A stretch of 50,671 bases of DNA. Origin: an uncultured Bifidobacteriaceae bacterium (GTDB taxonomy: Bacteria; Actinomycetota; Actinomycetes; Actinomycetales; Bifidobacteriaceae). Each line of letters opens with the position of its first letter. Within the stretch, counting starts at the first letter, position 1. Positions 1-9,501 of this stretch are shown here, one piece after another. Location of the stretch: the NCBI GenBank assembly GCA_946891915.1, contig CAMPNN010000006.1:1-50671 (forward strand), read 5' to 3'. A program made the position numbers and the translations under genes. The notes under the pieces were generated by a model. That model was not told where the DNA came from, searched no databases, and saw only the letters and a list, made by a program, of their open reading frames with translations.

Positions 1-51
1 AGCGACCATTCGATTAACAGTCGAACGCTCTGCCAACTGAGCTACGCAGGA
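1..51 (-). tRNA. tRNA-Asn (GUU), 3' part cut off by the window edge
   Basis: Read on the minus strand, the segment begins with acceptor strand TCCTGCG, followed by TAGCTCAGTTGGCAGAGC (D arm) and an anticodon arm with loop CTGTTAATC, giving anticodon GTT for asparagine. The variable region starts just before position 1, and the T arm and 3' acceptor strand lie outside the window. The D arm and anticodon loop are textbook, so the identity is secure although the gene is incomplete here. Confidence 0.95.
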
Positions 52-290
52 ATATTTTGTGTTTAGCAATGTGCCGCGCACAAGACATTTATATTACACC
101 AAATTTTTTAGGATGCAAATATGGCGTGTTTCGGCGTGTCGCAATTAATTCTTTTACTGCGTATCGTATGTTTTATCCACAATGCCATAAAATACTAGGC
201 TTTTTGCAAACGAATTGTAAGACTTATTAAAAGCTCATGTATAAAGCAAAATAAGAACTAAAAAGCAAGTCGCATAAAAAAGGGGGATAT

Positions 291-974
291 ATGCGTAGTT
301 TTTACAGTAAACATTTTCGTATTAAAGCAGTACTTAAGAAATTATTGCGTGAAGATTTAAAAAAACGAAAAAATTACGAGATTTTCTGTAGTTTGCTTGC
401 TGGCTTAAGTATTTTTGTGGTACTTACTTTTTTAGTAACGGCATTATCTTCGCAATCGTATATTTTGCAGAACAATAATCAGCTTAAATATTACGTTTCA
501 AAATCTACAGGATCATGCTGCCATAACTGTGCTCTTGCTAAAAGCTCATATAGTGCAGAAACATGCCGTTCTGCCATGGTCTGGCCCACAGCGCATCCAC
601 GAATTGTAAAAGAGTTTAATCCTCCTCCAAAACCTTGGATGTCTGGGCATCGCGGAGTGGACTTAGCTGCAAAAACAGGAACACCTCTGTTTGCTCCTGC
701 AGATGGTGTGATTAGCTTTGTGGGAAAAGTTGCTGGAAAATCAGTTGTTACTATTAGTCATGGTGACGTTACTTCCACTTTTGAGCCTGCAGTAACAAGT
801 TTTACTGTTGGAGTTTCTGTTAAGAGGGGTCAGAAATTTGGGAATGTTGAAGGTGGCTCAGATCATTGCGGTAACAGGTGCGTGCAATGGGGGTTAAAGC
901 ATAAAAATCGCACTTATGAGAATCCTTCTAGTATGACAGTTCGAAGGAGAATAGTTCTTAAGCCTGCAGAATAA
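291..974 (+). CDS. M23/LytM-domain membrane-anchored protein, probably catalytically degenerate
   Basis: A 227-aa protein with a basic N-terminus and one hydrophobic anchor (about residues 32-52), so the rest is probably extracytoplasmic. Residues 118-210 resemble the peptidoglycan endopeptidase (M23/LytM) fold: GHRGVDLAAKTGTP gives the family HxxxD motif (H120, D124), followed by APADGVISFVG and ISHG. In actinobacterial M23 proteins the last motif is usually C-L-H-W-G-L. Here it reads CVQWGL, with Gln199 where the zinc-binding His is expected. That suggests a pseudoenzyme that binds or regulates rather than cuts, as in the EnvC/NlpD type. Four cysteines at 76-92 (CC, C, C) and two at 193/197 could form disulfides. 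The ATG start is preceded by AGGGGGAT. The upstream gap (52-290) is AT-rich without another gene. M23 fold is fairly sure; loss of activity is inferred from the one residue. Confidence 0.8.
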   Translation: MRSFYSKHFRIKAVLKKLLREDLKKRKNYEIFCSLLAGLSIFVVLTFLVTALSSQSYILQNNNQLKYYVSKSTGSCCHNCALAKSSYSAETCRSAMVWPTAHPRIVKEFNPPPKPWMSGHRGVDLAAKTGTPLFAPADGVISFVGKVAGKSVVTISHGDVTSTFEPAVTSFTVGVSVKRGQKFGNVEGGSDHCGNRCVQWGLKHKNRTYENPSSMTVRRRIVLKPAE

Positions 975-1092
975 GTTTGTAGAAAACTGAACAAAATTTA
1001 TACCAATCTTGTAGATATTGGCATAGTCTGGGTGGTGTAGTCGCGTATAGTAAAGGTATACGGTACACGTAATAGGCAGCAGAGGAGCACTC

Positions 1093-2904
1093 ATGCAGGA
1101 ATATTCTCGTTCACTTGATGAGGCGATTGATATAGATGTTAATGTTTTCTCACTGCTGGAAAGCAGAGTGTCGCGCACTCCTAACGATCCTCTGATTGAG
1201 TATGTTGATTCAGATGGCTTATGGAAATCGTATTCTGCACAAGAATTTAGAAACAAAGTAATCGCTGTTGCAAAAGGTTTTATTGCTAGAGGAGTAATGC
1301 CTGGGGATGCTGTGTCTATTATTGCTCACACTTCTTGGCAGTGGACAGTTCTGGACGTTGCGATTATGTCAATTGGCGCTTTAACTGTGCCAATTTACGA
1401 AACAAGTTCTTCTTTGCAAATTAAGCATATTGTTGAAGATTCTAAAGTTAGTTCAATATTTGTTGAATCTTCGGATATGCTTCCAAAAGTAGAGGCTGTG
1501 CAAGAAGAATGCCCTACACTTAACGACGTGTATGTAATAAGTAGGGGAGCAATTGATGCCTGCATAGAATACGGTAAGTCTGTTACGGATGCTGAGTTTT
1601 ATGAGCGTGTAAACGCTGTTAGTGGAAGTGATTTAGCAACAATTGTTTATACTTCCGGTTCAACTGGTGAACCAAAAGGGATTGAACTTACGCATAGCAA
1701 TTTTGCTTTCATCGCAAAATCTGGTGTTATTTCTATGCCTGATATTGCATTAAAAGGTAATCCGCGTTTAATGCTGTTTTTGCCTTTAGCACACGTTTTT
1801 GCCAGATTTATGCAATTTTTCTGCTTTGCTGGAAATATTACGCTTGGTTTGACTAGCAATTTGAAAACAGTTCTTAACGATTTTAAGATGTTTAAGCCGA
1901 CGTTTATTCTTGGTGTTCCGCGCATTTTTGAAAAAATATATAATGCTGCTTCGCAAAAAGCAGGCAGGGGAGTTAAAGGTTTTATTTTTGCCTATGCTGC
2001 CAATGTTGCACGTCAATGGTCGTATGCTCAGCAGTCTGGCGGGATGGTGCCTCCAATACTCGCTTTAAGTCACGCATTGTGCAAAAAATTAGTGTACAAG
2101 CCATTGTTGCAAGTTTTTGGCGGATCTGTTTCTTACGCTATTTCTGGCGGAGCTCCCTTGGATTTGTCTATTGCGCATTTCTTTAACGGTATTGGTTTGC
2201 CTCTGCTAGAAGGCTACGGAATGACAGAAACCTGCGCGCCTTCAATGGTCAATCCCACAACAGGCTATAGAATTGGAACGGTTGGTTTGCCTGTAAAAGG
2301 CGTTTCTGTGGCGATTGCGGACGATGGTGAATTGTGTATTAAAAGTCCTGCAGTGTGCAATGGTTATCACAACAATCCAGAGCTTACCAGCCAGCAAATT
2401 GTGAATGGATGGTTGCATACTGGTGATTTTGGTTCTTTAGATTCCGACGGTTTCGTTAGAATCACAGGGCGAAAAAAAGATCTCATTATCACTGCTGGAG
2501 GAAAGAATTTATCTCCAAACACTTTGGAAGCTTCTTTAATGACTTCGCCAATTATTGCTCAAGCGGTTGTTATTGGAGATAGAAAACCGTTTATTGCTGC
2601 TATTATTTCGCTTGATTTAGCAGAAGTTAATTCTTGGCTTGCTTCTCGAGGAGCGTGCAAAGTTATTAGTTTGCGGCAAGCTGCTCAAAATGGTATCGTC
2701 CGCGCAGAAGTTGAGCGTGCTGTTACAAGAGCTAACTCTTTAGTTTCTAGAGCGGAATCTATACGCAAGTTTGAGATTGTTCATGAAGCTTTTACGCAAG
2801 CTAATGGTTTGATTACTCCAAGTTTGAAAGCGCGCAGGCAGGCAGTAGTGGAGCGTTATCAGCACCTTATTGAGCATGTTATTTATGCTCCGCGAAAGCG
2901 TTAG
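1093..2904 (+). CDS. Long-chain fatty acid-CoA ligase (AMP-forming), FadD15-like
   Basis: A 603-aa member of the ANL adenylating superfamily that would activate fatty acids with ATP to acyl-AMP and then acyl-CoA at the inner face of the membrane. The P-loop-like AMP-binding motif is YTSGSTGEPKG (residues 186-196). Further family marks are the GYGMTET block (A5), the TGDFG block (A7), and GRKKDLIITAGGKNLSP (A8/A10 hinge region). The length fits the FadD15/long-chain group of about 600 aa. AGAGGAG precedes the ATG at suitable spacing. The gene converges with the minus-strand lipoprotein gene, with only 11 bases between the stops and no clear terminator. The exact chain-length preference cannot be read from the sequence. 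Confidence 0.93.
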   Translation: MQEYSRSLDEAIDIDVNVFSLLESRVSRTPNDPLIEYVDSDGLWKSYSAQEFRNKVIAVAKGFIARGVMPGDAVSIIAHTSWQWTVLDVAIMSIGALTVPIYETSSSLQIKHIVEDSKVSSIFVESSDMLPKVEAVQEECPTLNDVYVISRGAIDACIEYGKSVTDAEFYERVNAVSGSDLATIVYTSGSTGEPKGIELTHSNFAFIAKSGVISMPDIALKGNPRLMLFLPLAHVFARFMQFFCFAGNITLGLTSNLKTVLNDFKMFKPTFILGVPRIFEKIYNAASQKAGRGVKGFIFAYAANVARQWSYAQQSGGMVPPILALSHALCKKLVYKPLLQVFGGSVSYAISGGAPLDLSIAHFFNGIGLPLLEGYGMTETCAPSMVNPTTGYRIGTVGLPVKGVSVAIADDGELCIKSPAVCNGYHNNPELTSQQIVNGWLHTGDFGSLDSDGFVRITGRKKDLIITAGGKNLSPNTLEASLMTSPIIAQAVVIGDRKPFIAAIISLDLAEVNSWLASRGACKVISLRQAAQNGIVRAEVERAVTRANSLVSRAESIRKFEIVHEAFTQANGLITPSLKARRQAVVERYQHLIEHVIYAPRKR

Positions 2905-2915
2905 CTTCTACAAGT

Positions 2916-4760
2916 TTATAATCCTGCGTCAGCCAGGGAAACGTATCCTGGATCTATTAAGCGGGATTTAAGATTTGTTGCGCTTACTGCAAGCAGTTGC
3001 TCTCGAACAGTTGGAACAGTAATTCCGTGGTCTAATGTTGGAGTTGTGGCAATTTTTTGCGAAAGCTTGCCTTCAACATTCAACGAATCGCAAATTTCTG
3101 TAATATCGCTAGTAATTTGATTCTGGTGCTCTATAGTGGTCATCCACTGCTTACCACTTACAATATTTGGCATAACATTCTTGTAAGCTCCGTAGCCGGT
3201 TATTGCAGGCCACTGTTTTGCGCGAGAATCATCTTTAGCATCGGATTGTTTTTGCAGTGCTTGATCGTCATTATTGTTTTGTTTATCGCTATTTTTTGGA
3301 GCTGGAACTGGTCTTTTAGTAAGATTGCGTTTTCCAATAAAGTTTCCGATAACATCCGGCAGTGTGAACGAAGGATTAATATTTGCTGCGCTTCCCTCAT
3401 ACCCTAGGTCGTTGAGCGTTTGTACGGTTTGTAACGCAACCTGGTCATCTAAAGCAATAATTCCGTCAACGTGCATTGGCGATGAAGAAAGCAAATTATT
3501 ATCTCGCGTAATTCGTTTCTTTAATTCGTTTTTTACAGCATCTGAATCATTTGCGTCAAAAGCAACGTTAATCCAATCTTTTTCTGTGCTGTTTGCGTGT
3601 AATCTTCCAGAAGTGCTTAACAGCGTTCCAGAAACGAAATACGGCCTTAATACTTTCCATATTCCAGCAAATGCGTCTTTAGCAAAATCGTCTTCTAATT
3701 CCAGCGTGCCTGAATTATCGGAAGATTTTCCTGAATCGTTGCCGCTGTTATTGTTGGATGCTTGATTTTCCGTATTTGCGTCATTGCTGTTCGAGGTATC
3801 GCCATTTGAAGCCGTATTGTTCAGGCCATTGCCGTTTGCGCTGCCATCGTTTGTGCTTTCAGATTCGTTGCTATTACCATTTTGAGAAGTTTTAGAGTGT
3901 ATGTTTATATTTACCTGGTTGTGGCATGGTAAAAGAACTTCAATATAGCGCGGATTTTCTTTAGTTGCTCTGTCTAAAGCAAGTTTTTGAACTAGAGTTG
4001 CAGCCTGAATTTCGCCAATACTACTTGCGTCAGAAAGGTGAAATAGCACATCTGGCTTAAAGTTAGGAATACAACGCGAAATCATAACTATGTGCATTCC
4101 AAACTTTTGTGCTAGTCGAAGCGAGGCAGCTAAGCGTTGTTCTGAACGTTGAATATTTTTACTGTTTTCTTCTTTATATTCTTTATTTTTTTCGGAATTT
4201 TGTTGATTTTGATTATCTGCTGATTCATTTGAAGCTTTGGTTACGGATTTTTTAGCAGCAGGCAAAGTTGCGTAATCTCCGTAATTATTATTGCCATTCT
4301 TGCTGGTCCACGGTGCAATAACAATAGTTGTTTTACTTATTTGCTTCTTAATTTTTGCGTCCGTTACTTCGGCATCGTGCTTATTTTGTGTATTGTGCTT
4401 TTCTTTGCGAAGAGGAGTGAGCAAATTTACTACGTAATCTTGTACATCCTGACTTTGTTGAGAAAGACTTGAAGAAGTTTTTGTAACAATAGAATTATCG
4501 TTAAAACCCTTATTTTTCAATTTTTTAACTAATTCTGGAACAAGCCTATCCCACGTACTTAACGGCTTGTTTCTAGTCAAAGCCAAGCCGTCTGCTGGCG
4601 TAAAAATAGCCACATTACCGTGATATATTTGCTGCGAATTTGAAGAATTGGAAGCTGTTTGCACAGGAGTACCGCAAGAACTAACAACAAATAGCATAGA
4701 AATTAACGTAGTCAACGTAATTAAGGAACGATGCCAAATGTGTTTGCGCAAACAAATCAT
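2916..4760 (-). CDS. Lipoprotein with periplasmic-binding-protein-like fold
   Basis: A 614-aa secreted lipoprotein. A basic N-terminus and hydrophobic stretch end in lipobox VSSC with Cys29 as the lipidated residue. The body has segments typical of type I sugar-binding or LacI-like solute-binding proteins: VAIFTPADGLALTRNKP near the N-terminus, HVDGIIALDDQVALQTVQTLNDLGYEG in the C-terminal half, then WPAITGYGAY. Two Ser/Asn/Asp-rich insertions (about residues 175-205 and 290-350) break the fold and look like flexible linkers. No permease or ATPase gene is adjacent, so the ligand and partner are unknown; it may be an orphan binding protein or a surface sensor. AAAGG lies upstream of the start on the minus strand. 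The lipoprotein call is strong, the binding-protein fold moderate. Confidence 0.75.
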   Translation of the reverse strand: MICLRKHIWHRSLITLTTLISMLFVVSSCGTPVQTASNSSNSQQIYHGNVAIFTPADGLALTRNKPLSTWDRLVPELVKKLKNKGFNDNSIVTKTSSSLSQQSQDVQDYVVNLLTPLRKEKHNTQNKHDAEVTDAKIKKQISKTTIVIAPWTSKNGNNNYGDYATLPAAKKSVTKASNESADNQNQQNSEKNKEYKEENSKNIQRSEQRLAASLRLAQKFGMHIVMISRCIPNFKPDVLFHLSDASSIGEIQAATLVQKLALDRATKENPRYIEVLLPCHNQVNINIHSKTSQNGNSNESESTNDGSANGNGLNNTASNGDTSNSNDANTENQASNNNSGNDSGKSSDNSGTLELEDDFAKDAFAGIWKVLRPYFVSGTLLSTSGRLHANSTEKDWINVAFDANDSDAVKNELKKRITRDNNLLSSSPMHVDGIIALDDQVALQTVQTLNDLGYEGSAANINPSFTLPDVIGNFIGKRNLTKRPVPAPKNSDKQNNNDDQALQKQSDAKDDSRAKQWPAITGYGAYKNVMPNIVSGKQWMTTIEHQNQITSDITEICDSLNVEGKLSQKIATTPTLDHGITVPTVREQLLAVSATNLKSRLIDPGYVSLADAGL

Positions 4761-4885
4761 AATAATAATGGCCTTTCGTAATTTTTACGATTAAGTCGGT
4801 AAGTTTATTACAGTTTTTATATATTTTGTGGGTTTATTGCATATTTTATACGAGTATTACGTTTTATAGCTTTATAAGAAAGCTG

Positions 4886-5692
4886 CTATTCGTTTATTAC
4901 TCTTCTGCACATGTCGCGATATTCGCTTACGTATCCGCCTCCGAAGAACACGCAATGGCCGGCAATAGGGTAAAGCTGCCAAATAATCATGCGCTTCTCA
5001 AAACCTGCCTTAAGCGGATGTACAGACTGGTACCCATCCAGAATCTGCTTAAAATAGCTGATTCCAAACAGGTGAAGCATAGCTAAATCTTCTTCGCGAT
5101 GCCCGCCGTGAGCTGCAGGATCAATCAGCACAGCTTCAGTATGCTCTCCGTCCTCGCTTTTAGTCCACAAAACATTTCCGCTCCACAAGTCACCATGTAC
5201 GCGCGCAGGCTTATCTTCTGCAGTTCTACCTAACAAGCCGGGAAGTGCGTCAATAACTTCGTTTGTAAGAGCCAAATCGCTTTTAGTAAGCTCTCCACGG
5301 GAAATTCCAAGCTCAACCATAGGGCGTAAGCGGCCATCCGCAAGGTAATCAATAACGTTATTCCACGTTCCAGTTGGCATGTCGACTGGGTCGCTAAGAG
5401 GCCCAAAATAGCATTTGCCGTCATAATCTGCAGGGGCTTGGCCAAAATATTTAGCACCATAATCGTGCATGTGAGCAAGAGCCGCACCGAATTCGAAAGC
5501 AGCCAAAGGCGTTGGGGAAGATGTGTCAATGCGCTCAATATTCAGATAATCCTTACCCCATTCGAATACTTTTGCAACTCTAGGGCCGCCATACTTATGA
5601 GCTTCTTCAAGCCATTTAAGTCCCTTGCCTTCGCATTCAAAAAAACGCTCAGGTGCGTATGATCTACTTTTTGTGTACACATTATTGTTCAT
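4886..5692 (-). CDS. Fructosamine kinase family protein
   Basis: A 268-aa cytoplasmic kinase of the fructosamine/ketosamine kinase family (aminoglycoside phosphotransferase-like fold), which phosphorylates sugar adducts on amines so that they break down. The catalytic motif HGDLWSGNV sits at residues 166-174 (Asp168 as catalytic base, Asn173 as metal ligand) and IDPAAHGGHREEDLAM at 190-205 supplies the metal-binding DPA. The N-terminal part has the family GLKWL and NIERI segments, and length is slightly short of the usual 285-295 aa, mostly at the N-terminus. AAGAAGG precedes the ATG. It is followed on the same strand, after 125 bases, by the lipoprotein gene. Family assignment is firm; the physiological substrate is not known. 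Confidence 0.9.
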   Translation of the reverse strand: MNNNVYTKSRSYAPERFFECEGKGLKWLEEAHKYGGPRVAKVFEWGKDYLNIERIDTSSPTPLAAFEFGAALAHMHDYGAKYFGQAPADYDGKCYFGPLSDPVDMPTGTWNNVIDYLADGRLRPMVELGISRGELTKSDLALTNEVIDALPGLLGRTAEDKPARVHGDLWSGNVLWTKSEDGEHTEAVLIDPAAHGGHREEDLAMLHLFGISYFKQILDGYQSVHPLKAGFEKRMIIWQLYPIAGHCVFFGGGYVSEYRDMCRRVINE

Positions 5693-5788
5693 AGCAACCT
5701 TCTTACGTTAAATCATGCACAATTACGCGTTATGTGCTTACACACTTAATAAATATTTGACGAATAAACTAAATTATTCCCAATCAAA

Positions 5789-6247
5789 CTATTTTACTGA
5801 AGTATTAGCACAATCAGACAAGCTGTGTTTAAGCGCAGGACAAAAAGTTTTAGCAAATTGGTAACCAAAAAGTAATCCAGCCAAAAATAGTGCCGCGCCT
5901 AAACCAGTGTAGAATACTGCAATAAACTGTTCAGGAGCTACGTTACTTGCGCGCAAAGCAATTCCGCCAGTCATCATAAAAGCCATAATTATAAAAGATT
6001 TTACGTCAAAGAATTTAAGGAAAAATTGTTTTTCTTCTTCGTAAGCTTGGATTCTTTCAGTATGCTTTTTTACAAGCTTGCCAAAAATAAGGAATTGGAA
6101 TATTGCAAAAACAACTAGTGACAAAGCGTAATTCAGCGGTTGCAAATAATTCTGGTAAGCCAACAAGCCAATCTTAAGAATATTAAAACCGGCAGCGCTC
6201 CAAACTAAGCAAGCAATAAGTAACAACGTATTTTTTTGTACTTTCAA
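5789..6247 (-). CDS. Small polytopic membrane protein of unknown function
   Basis: A 152-aa protein with four predicted membrane segments: about residues 7-30, 38-57, 84-100 and 109-130. A charged loop (KKHTERIQAYEEEKQFF) lies between the second and third. I do not recognise a family. The reading frame opens with TTG at 6245-6247, preceded by AAGAGG on the minus strand at good spacing; no better ATG exists close by. It shares a 240-base divergent promoter region with leuS and lies 96 bases upstream of the fructosamine kinase gene on the same strand, so the two may be cotranscribed. Confidence 0.7.
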   Translation of the reverse strand: MKVQKNTLLLIACLVWSAAGFNILKIGLLAYQNYLQPLNYALSLVVFAIFQFLIFGKLVKKHTERIQAYEEEKQFFLKFFDVKSFIIMAFMMTGGIALRASNVAPEQFIAVFYTGLGAALFLAGLLFGYQFAKTFCPALKHSLSDCANTSVK

Positions 6248-6449
6248 TTCACAACCTCTTTAATATTTATAGTTTTATTAAATTTCATCTAATTTTCTAA
6301 TCTTTATTTGCTTAAAAAGTTTATTTACTATTGTAATGATTTATTTTGCAAAATAAGCATAAAAGTTTAATTTTGTGCGCACATTAGGAAAACTTACGTT
6401 AAAACTACATATTTTCTTAATAAAATATCAATAAAACTTATAAAAAGTG

Positions 6450-6479
6450 TTGCGTAATGACTGCATAAGACGCTATAGT
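6450..6479 (+). promoter_or_regulatory. leuS promoter (TTGCGT-N18-TATAGT), leaderless arrangement
   Basis: The -35 element TTGCGT (6450-6455) and -10 element TATAGT (6474-6479) are separated by 18 bases. The -10 ends only eight bases before the leuS ATG at 6488, so transcription should start at or next to the start codon and leave no room for a Shine-Dalgarno site. Confidence 0.65.
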
Positions 6480-6487
6480 CCTAGGGT

Positions 6488-9472
6488 ATGAACGACAACG
6501 ATCAACAGTATGCAACAGCTGACAATAAAGCTTCAATTGCTGAGCCAGCTTTTCGTTACAATGCGCAGCTCGCACAAGATATTGAGCAGCGCTGGCAAAA
6601 AACTTGGGATGAACAAGGCACATTCTGGGCTGCTAATGTTAAAGGTGATTTGAAGGATGGCGAAGGCAAGCTTGCTGATGGTCGTCCTTCTTTCTTTGCA
6701 ATGGACATGTTCCCATACCCTTCCGGTAAAGGCCTGCACGTTGGGCATCCTCTTGGATACTTGGCAACAGATGTTGTAAGCCGCTACCACCGCATGAAGG
6801 GCGAAAACGTGCTTCATGCAATGGGATACGACGCTTTTGGTTTGCCGGCAGAACAGTACGCTGTGCAAACAGGCCAGCATCCACGCATCACAACTGAAGC
6901 AAATATTGCAAATATGCGCAGGCAGCTTCACCGCATGGGCTTAAGCTTCGACGATCGCAGGTCTTTTGCAACAATTGACACGAATTATGTGCGTTGGACG
7001 CAGTGGATTTTCTCAAAGCTTTACGACGCTTGGTACGACGTTGATTTTGTGCGCAAAGACGGCGGAAAGGGTTCCGCTCGACCAATTGCTGAGCTTGTTG
7101 ACGAGTTTAAGAGCGGTAAGCGTGAAATTCCGGGATTTGCCGACAAAAAGTGGGAAGAACTTAATAAAGTAGAGCAAGCAGACGTATTAAACGACTTCCG
7201 TATTGCCTACATTTCTAAATCTCCTGTAAATTGGTGCCCAGGTTTGGGAACTGTGCTCGCAAACGAGGAAGTTACTGCAGAAGGAAAGTCTGAGCGCGGA
7301 AACTTCCCAGTATTCCAACGCAACCTTCGCCAATGGTCCATGCGAATTACAGCTTACGGACACCGCTTGGTAGAAGATTTGAACACTATTGATTGGCCAG
7401 AAAAAGTTAAGCTTATGCAGCGCAACTGGATTGGCGAATCTCACGGCGCTTCCGTGCATTTTGAAGTGCCGTGCGCAGACGGCGAAACGCGCGATTTGGA
7501 AGTGTACACTACTCGTCCAGACACGCTTTTTGGCACAACGTTTGCGGTTGTTTCTGTAGACCACCCAATTCTTGAGCATGTGCCAGAAGCTTGGGGTGCG
7601 GATGTTCCAGAAAGTTGGAAGGGTGGATACGCAAGTCTTAAAGAAGGCTTGGCGGAGTATCAAGCTCAAGCTCGCGCAAAAACTGCTAAAGATCGCACGG
7701 AAGACGCGGGCGCTAAAACCGGCTTGTTCACAGGTCTTTACGCAATTAATCCTGTAACTGGAGCAAAACTTCCGCTATTTACTGCAGACTACGTGCTTAT
7801 GGATTACGGCACTGGTGCAATTATGGCAGTTCCAGGCGGCGATCAGCGTGACTACGATTTTGCAAAAGCATTCGGCTTGCCAGTAATTTACACGGTTGAG
7901 CCTCTTCCTGATTCCGACGAAAAGTTGGCAGACTACGAAGGAAACGCTCCATTCGTGTCACACGACGGAATTGTTATCAACTCTGCAGTAGAGCATACGC
8001 ACAAGCTTGGTGACGAATTGTCTATTAACGGCTTGCGCGTTGATGAAGCTATTAAAAAGGTGACGACTTGGCTTGAAGCTGCAGGCGTAGGAAAAGGCAG
8101 GGTTTCTTACCGACTTCGCGACTGGCTGTTCTCTCGCCAACGCTACTGGGGTGAACCATTCCCAATCGTTTACGACGAGGACGGTGTAGCTCACCTTGTG
8201 CCAGACTCTGAGCTTCCAATTGCTTTGCCAGACGTTCCAGATTATCAGCCAAAAACTTACGCTCCAGACGACGCAAATTCGGAGCCTGAAGCACCATTGA
8301 GCCGAAACGATGATTGGGTAAAAGTTCAGCTCGATCTTGGCGACGGCGTAAAAACCTACTACCGCGACACCAACACAATGCCAAACTGGGCTGGTTCCTG
8401 CTGGTACTACATGCGCTACTTGGATCCAAACGACGCTGAGCACATGGTCGACAGCGACGAATATGACTACTGGATGGGCACAAACCGCCCAGGCAAAGAG
8501 CACGTTTCTGGCGGCGTTGACCTTTACGTTGGCGGCGTAGAGCACGCAGTTTTGCACTTGCTTTACTCGCGCTTCTGGCATAAAGCACTTTACGACTTGG
8601 GTTACGTGGATTCTGCAGAACCATTCCACCGCCTGTTTAACCAGGGCATGATTCAGGCTTACGCTTACACAGATGAGCGTGGACAGTACGTGCCAGCCGA
8701 CGAAGTTGAAGAAGGCGCTTCAAACGGTGCAGGCGAGCCAACCTTTACATGGCATGGCGAGGCAGTAAACCGTGAGTTCGGCAAAATGGGCAAGAGCTTA
8801 AAGAATATTGTGACCCCGGACTACATGTACGAAAACTACGGTGCAGATACGTTCCGCTTGTACGAAATGAGCATGGGTCCGCTTTCTGAGTCTCGCCCGT
8901 GGAACACGCGTAACGTTGTTGGTGGCATGCGATTCCTTCAGCGCTTGTGGCGTAACGTAGTAAACGAAGAAACCGGCGCTTGCGTAGTAACCGACGACCC
9001 ACTCGACGATAAGACGCTTAAGCTTCTTAATAACACAATTGCAGAAGTGACTGTGGAAATGGAAGCAATGCGACCAAACACTGCAATCGCTAAGCTGATT
9101 GTGCTGAACAACCACTTAACGTCTCTTCCTCACGTGCCTCGCGCAGCAGTTGAGCCGCTGGTTCTTATGCTTTCTCCAATTGCGCCGCATATTTGCGAAG
9201 AAATGTGGAGCAAGCTTGGACACGCAAAGTCGATTGCTCACGCAGATTGGCCTGTTGCAGATTCTCGCTACGTTGGCGAGGATACGGTTACTGCCGTTGT
9301 GCAAATCAAGGGCAAAGTTCGTGCCAAACTCGAAGTTGACCCGAATATTGACGCTTCGGAGCTTGAAAAGCTCGCTTTGGAAGCTGTAGCAGATCGCTTG
9401 GGTGGAAAAGCTCCGCTTAAGGTGATTGTGAAAGCGCCGAAGATTGTGTCTATTGTGCCTGACGAGAGGTAG
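6488..9472 (+). CDS. leuS: Leucyl-tRNA synthetase
   Basis: A 994-aa class Ia aminoacyl-tRNA synthetase that charges tRNA-Leu in the cytoplasm. The HIGH motif appears as HVGH (residues 84-87) after FPYPSGKG; the KMSKS motif appears as KMGKS (766-770). The editing domain lies between them, with the TRPDTLFG and GTGAIMAVPGGDQRD signatures, and the anticodon-binding and C-terminal domains follow to residue 994. Length agrees with bifidobacterial LeuS. The start codon has no Shine-Dalgarno sequence and the promoter points to a leaderless transcript. A strong hairpin terminator follows. No T-box leader is possible because there is essentially no 5' untranslated region. Confidence 0.98.
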   Translation: MNDNDQQYATADNKASIAEPAFRYNAQLAQDIEQRWQKTWDEQGTFWAANVKGDLKDGEGKLADGRPSFFAMDMFPYPSGKGLHVGHPLGYLATDVVSRYHRMKGENVLHAMGYDAFGLPAEQYAVQTGQHPRITTEANIANMRRQLHRMGLSFDDRRSFATIDTNYVRWTQWIFSKLYDAWYDVDFVRKDGGKGSARPIAELVDEFKSGKREIPGFADKKWEELNKVEQADVLNDFRIAYISKSPVNWCPGLGTVLANEEVTAEGKSERGNFPVFQRNLRQWSMRITAYGHRLVEDLNTIDWPEKVKLMQRNWIGESHGASVHFEVPCADGETRDLEVYTTRPDTLFGTTFAVVSVDHPILEHVPEAWGADVPESWKGGYASLKEGLAEYQAQARAKTAKDRTEDAGAKTGLFTGLYAINPVTGAKLPLFTADYVLMDYGTGAIMAVPGGDQRDYDFAKAFGLPVIYTVEPLPDSDEKLADYEGNAPFVSHDGIVINSAVEHTHKLGDELSINGLRVDEAIKKVTTWLEAAGVGKGRVSYRLRDWLFSRQRYWGEPFPIVYDEDGVAHLVPDSELPIALPDVPDYQPKTYAPDDANSEPEAPLSRNDDWVKVQLDLGDGVKTYYRDTNTMPNWAGSCWYYMRYLDPNDAEHMVDSDEYDYWMGTNRPGKEHVSGGVDLYVGGVEHAVLHLLYSRFWHKALYDLGYVDSAEPFHRLFNQGMIQAYAYTDERGQYVPADEVEEGASNGAGEPTFTWHGEAVNREFGKMGKSLKNIVTPDYMYENYGADTFRLYEMSMGPLSESRPWNTRNVVGGMRFLQRLWRNVVNEETGACVVTDDPLDDKTLKLLNNTIAEVTVEMEAMRPNTAIAKLIVLNNHLTSLPHVPRAAVEPLVLMLSPIAPHICEEMWSKLGHAKSIAHADWPVADSRYVGEDTVTAVVQIKGKVRAKLEVDPNIDASELEKLALEAVADRLGGKAPLKVIVKAPKIVSIVPDER

Positions 9473-9501
9473 GATTCGGCTTAATTAAATTCGGCTTAAT
9501 T

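Noticed and set aside
6250..6487. T-box or other leader RNA before leuS
   Set aside because: The promoter sits directly before the start codon, leaving no leader, and no T-box sequence was seen.
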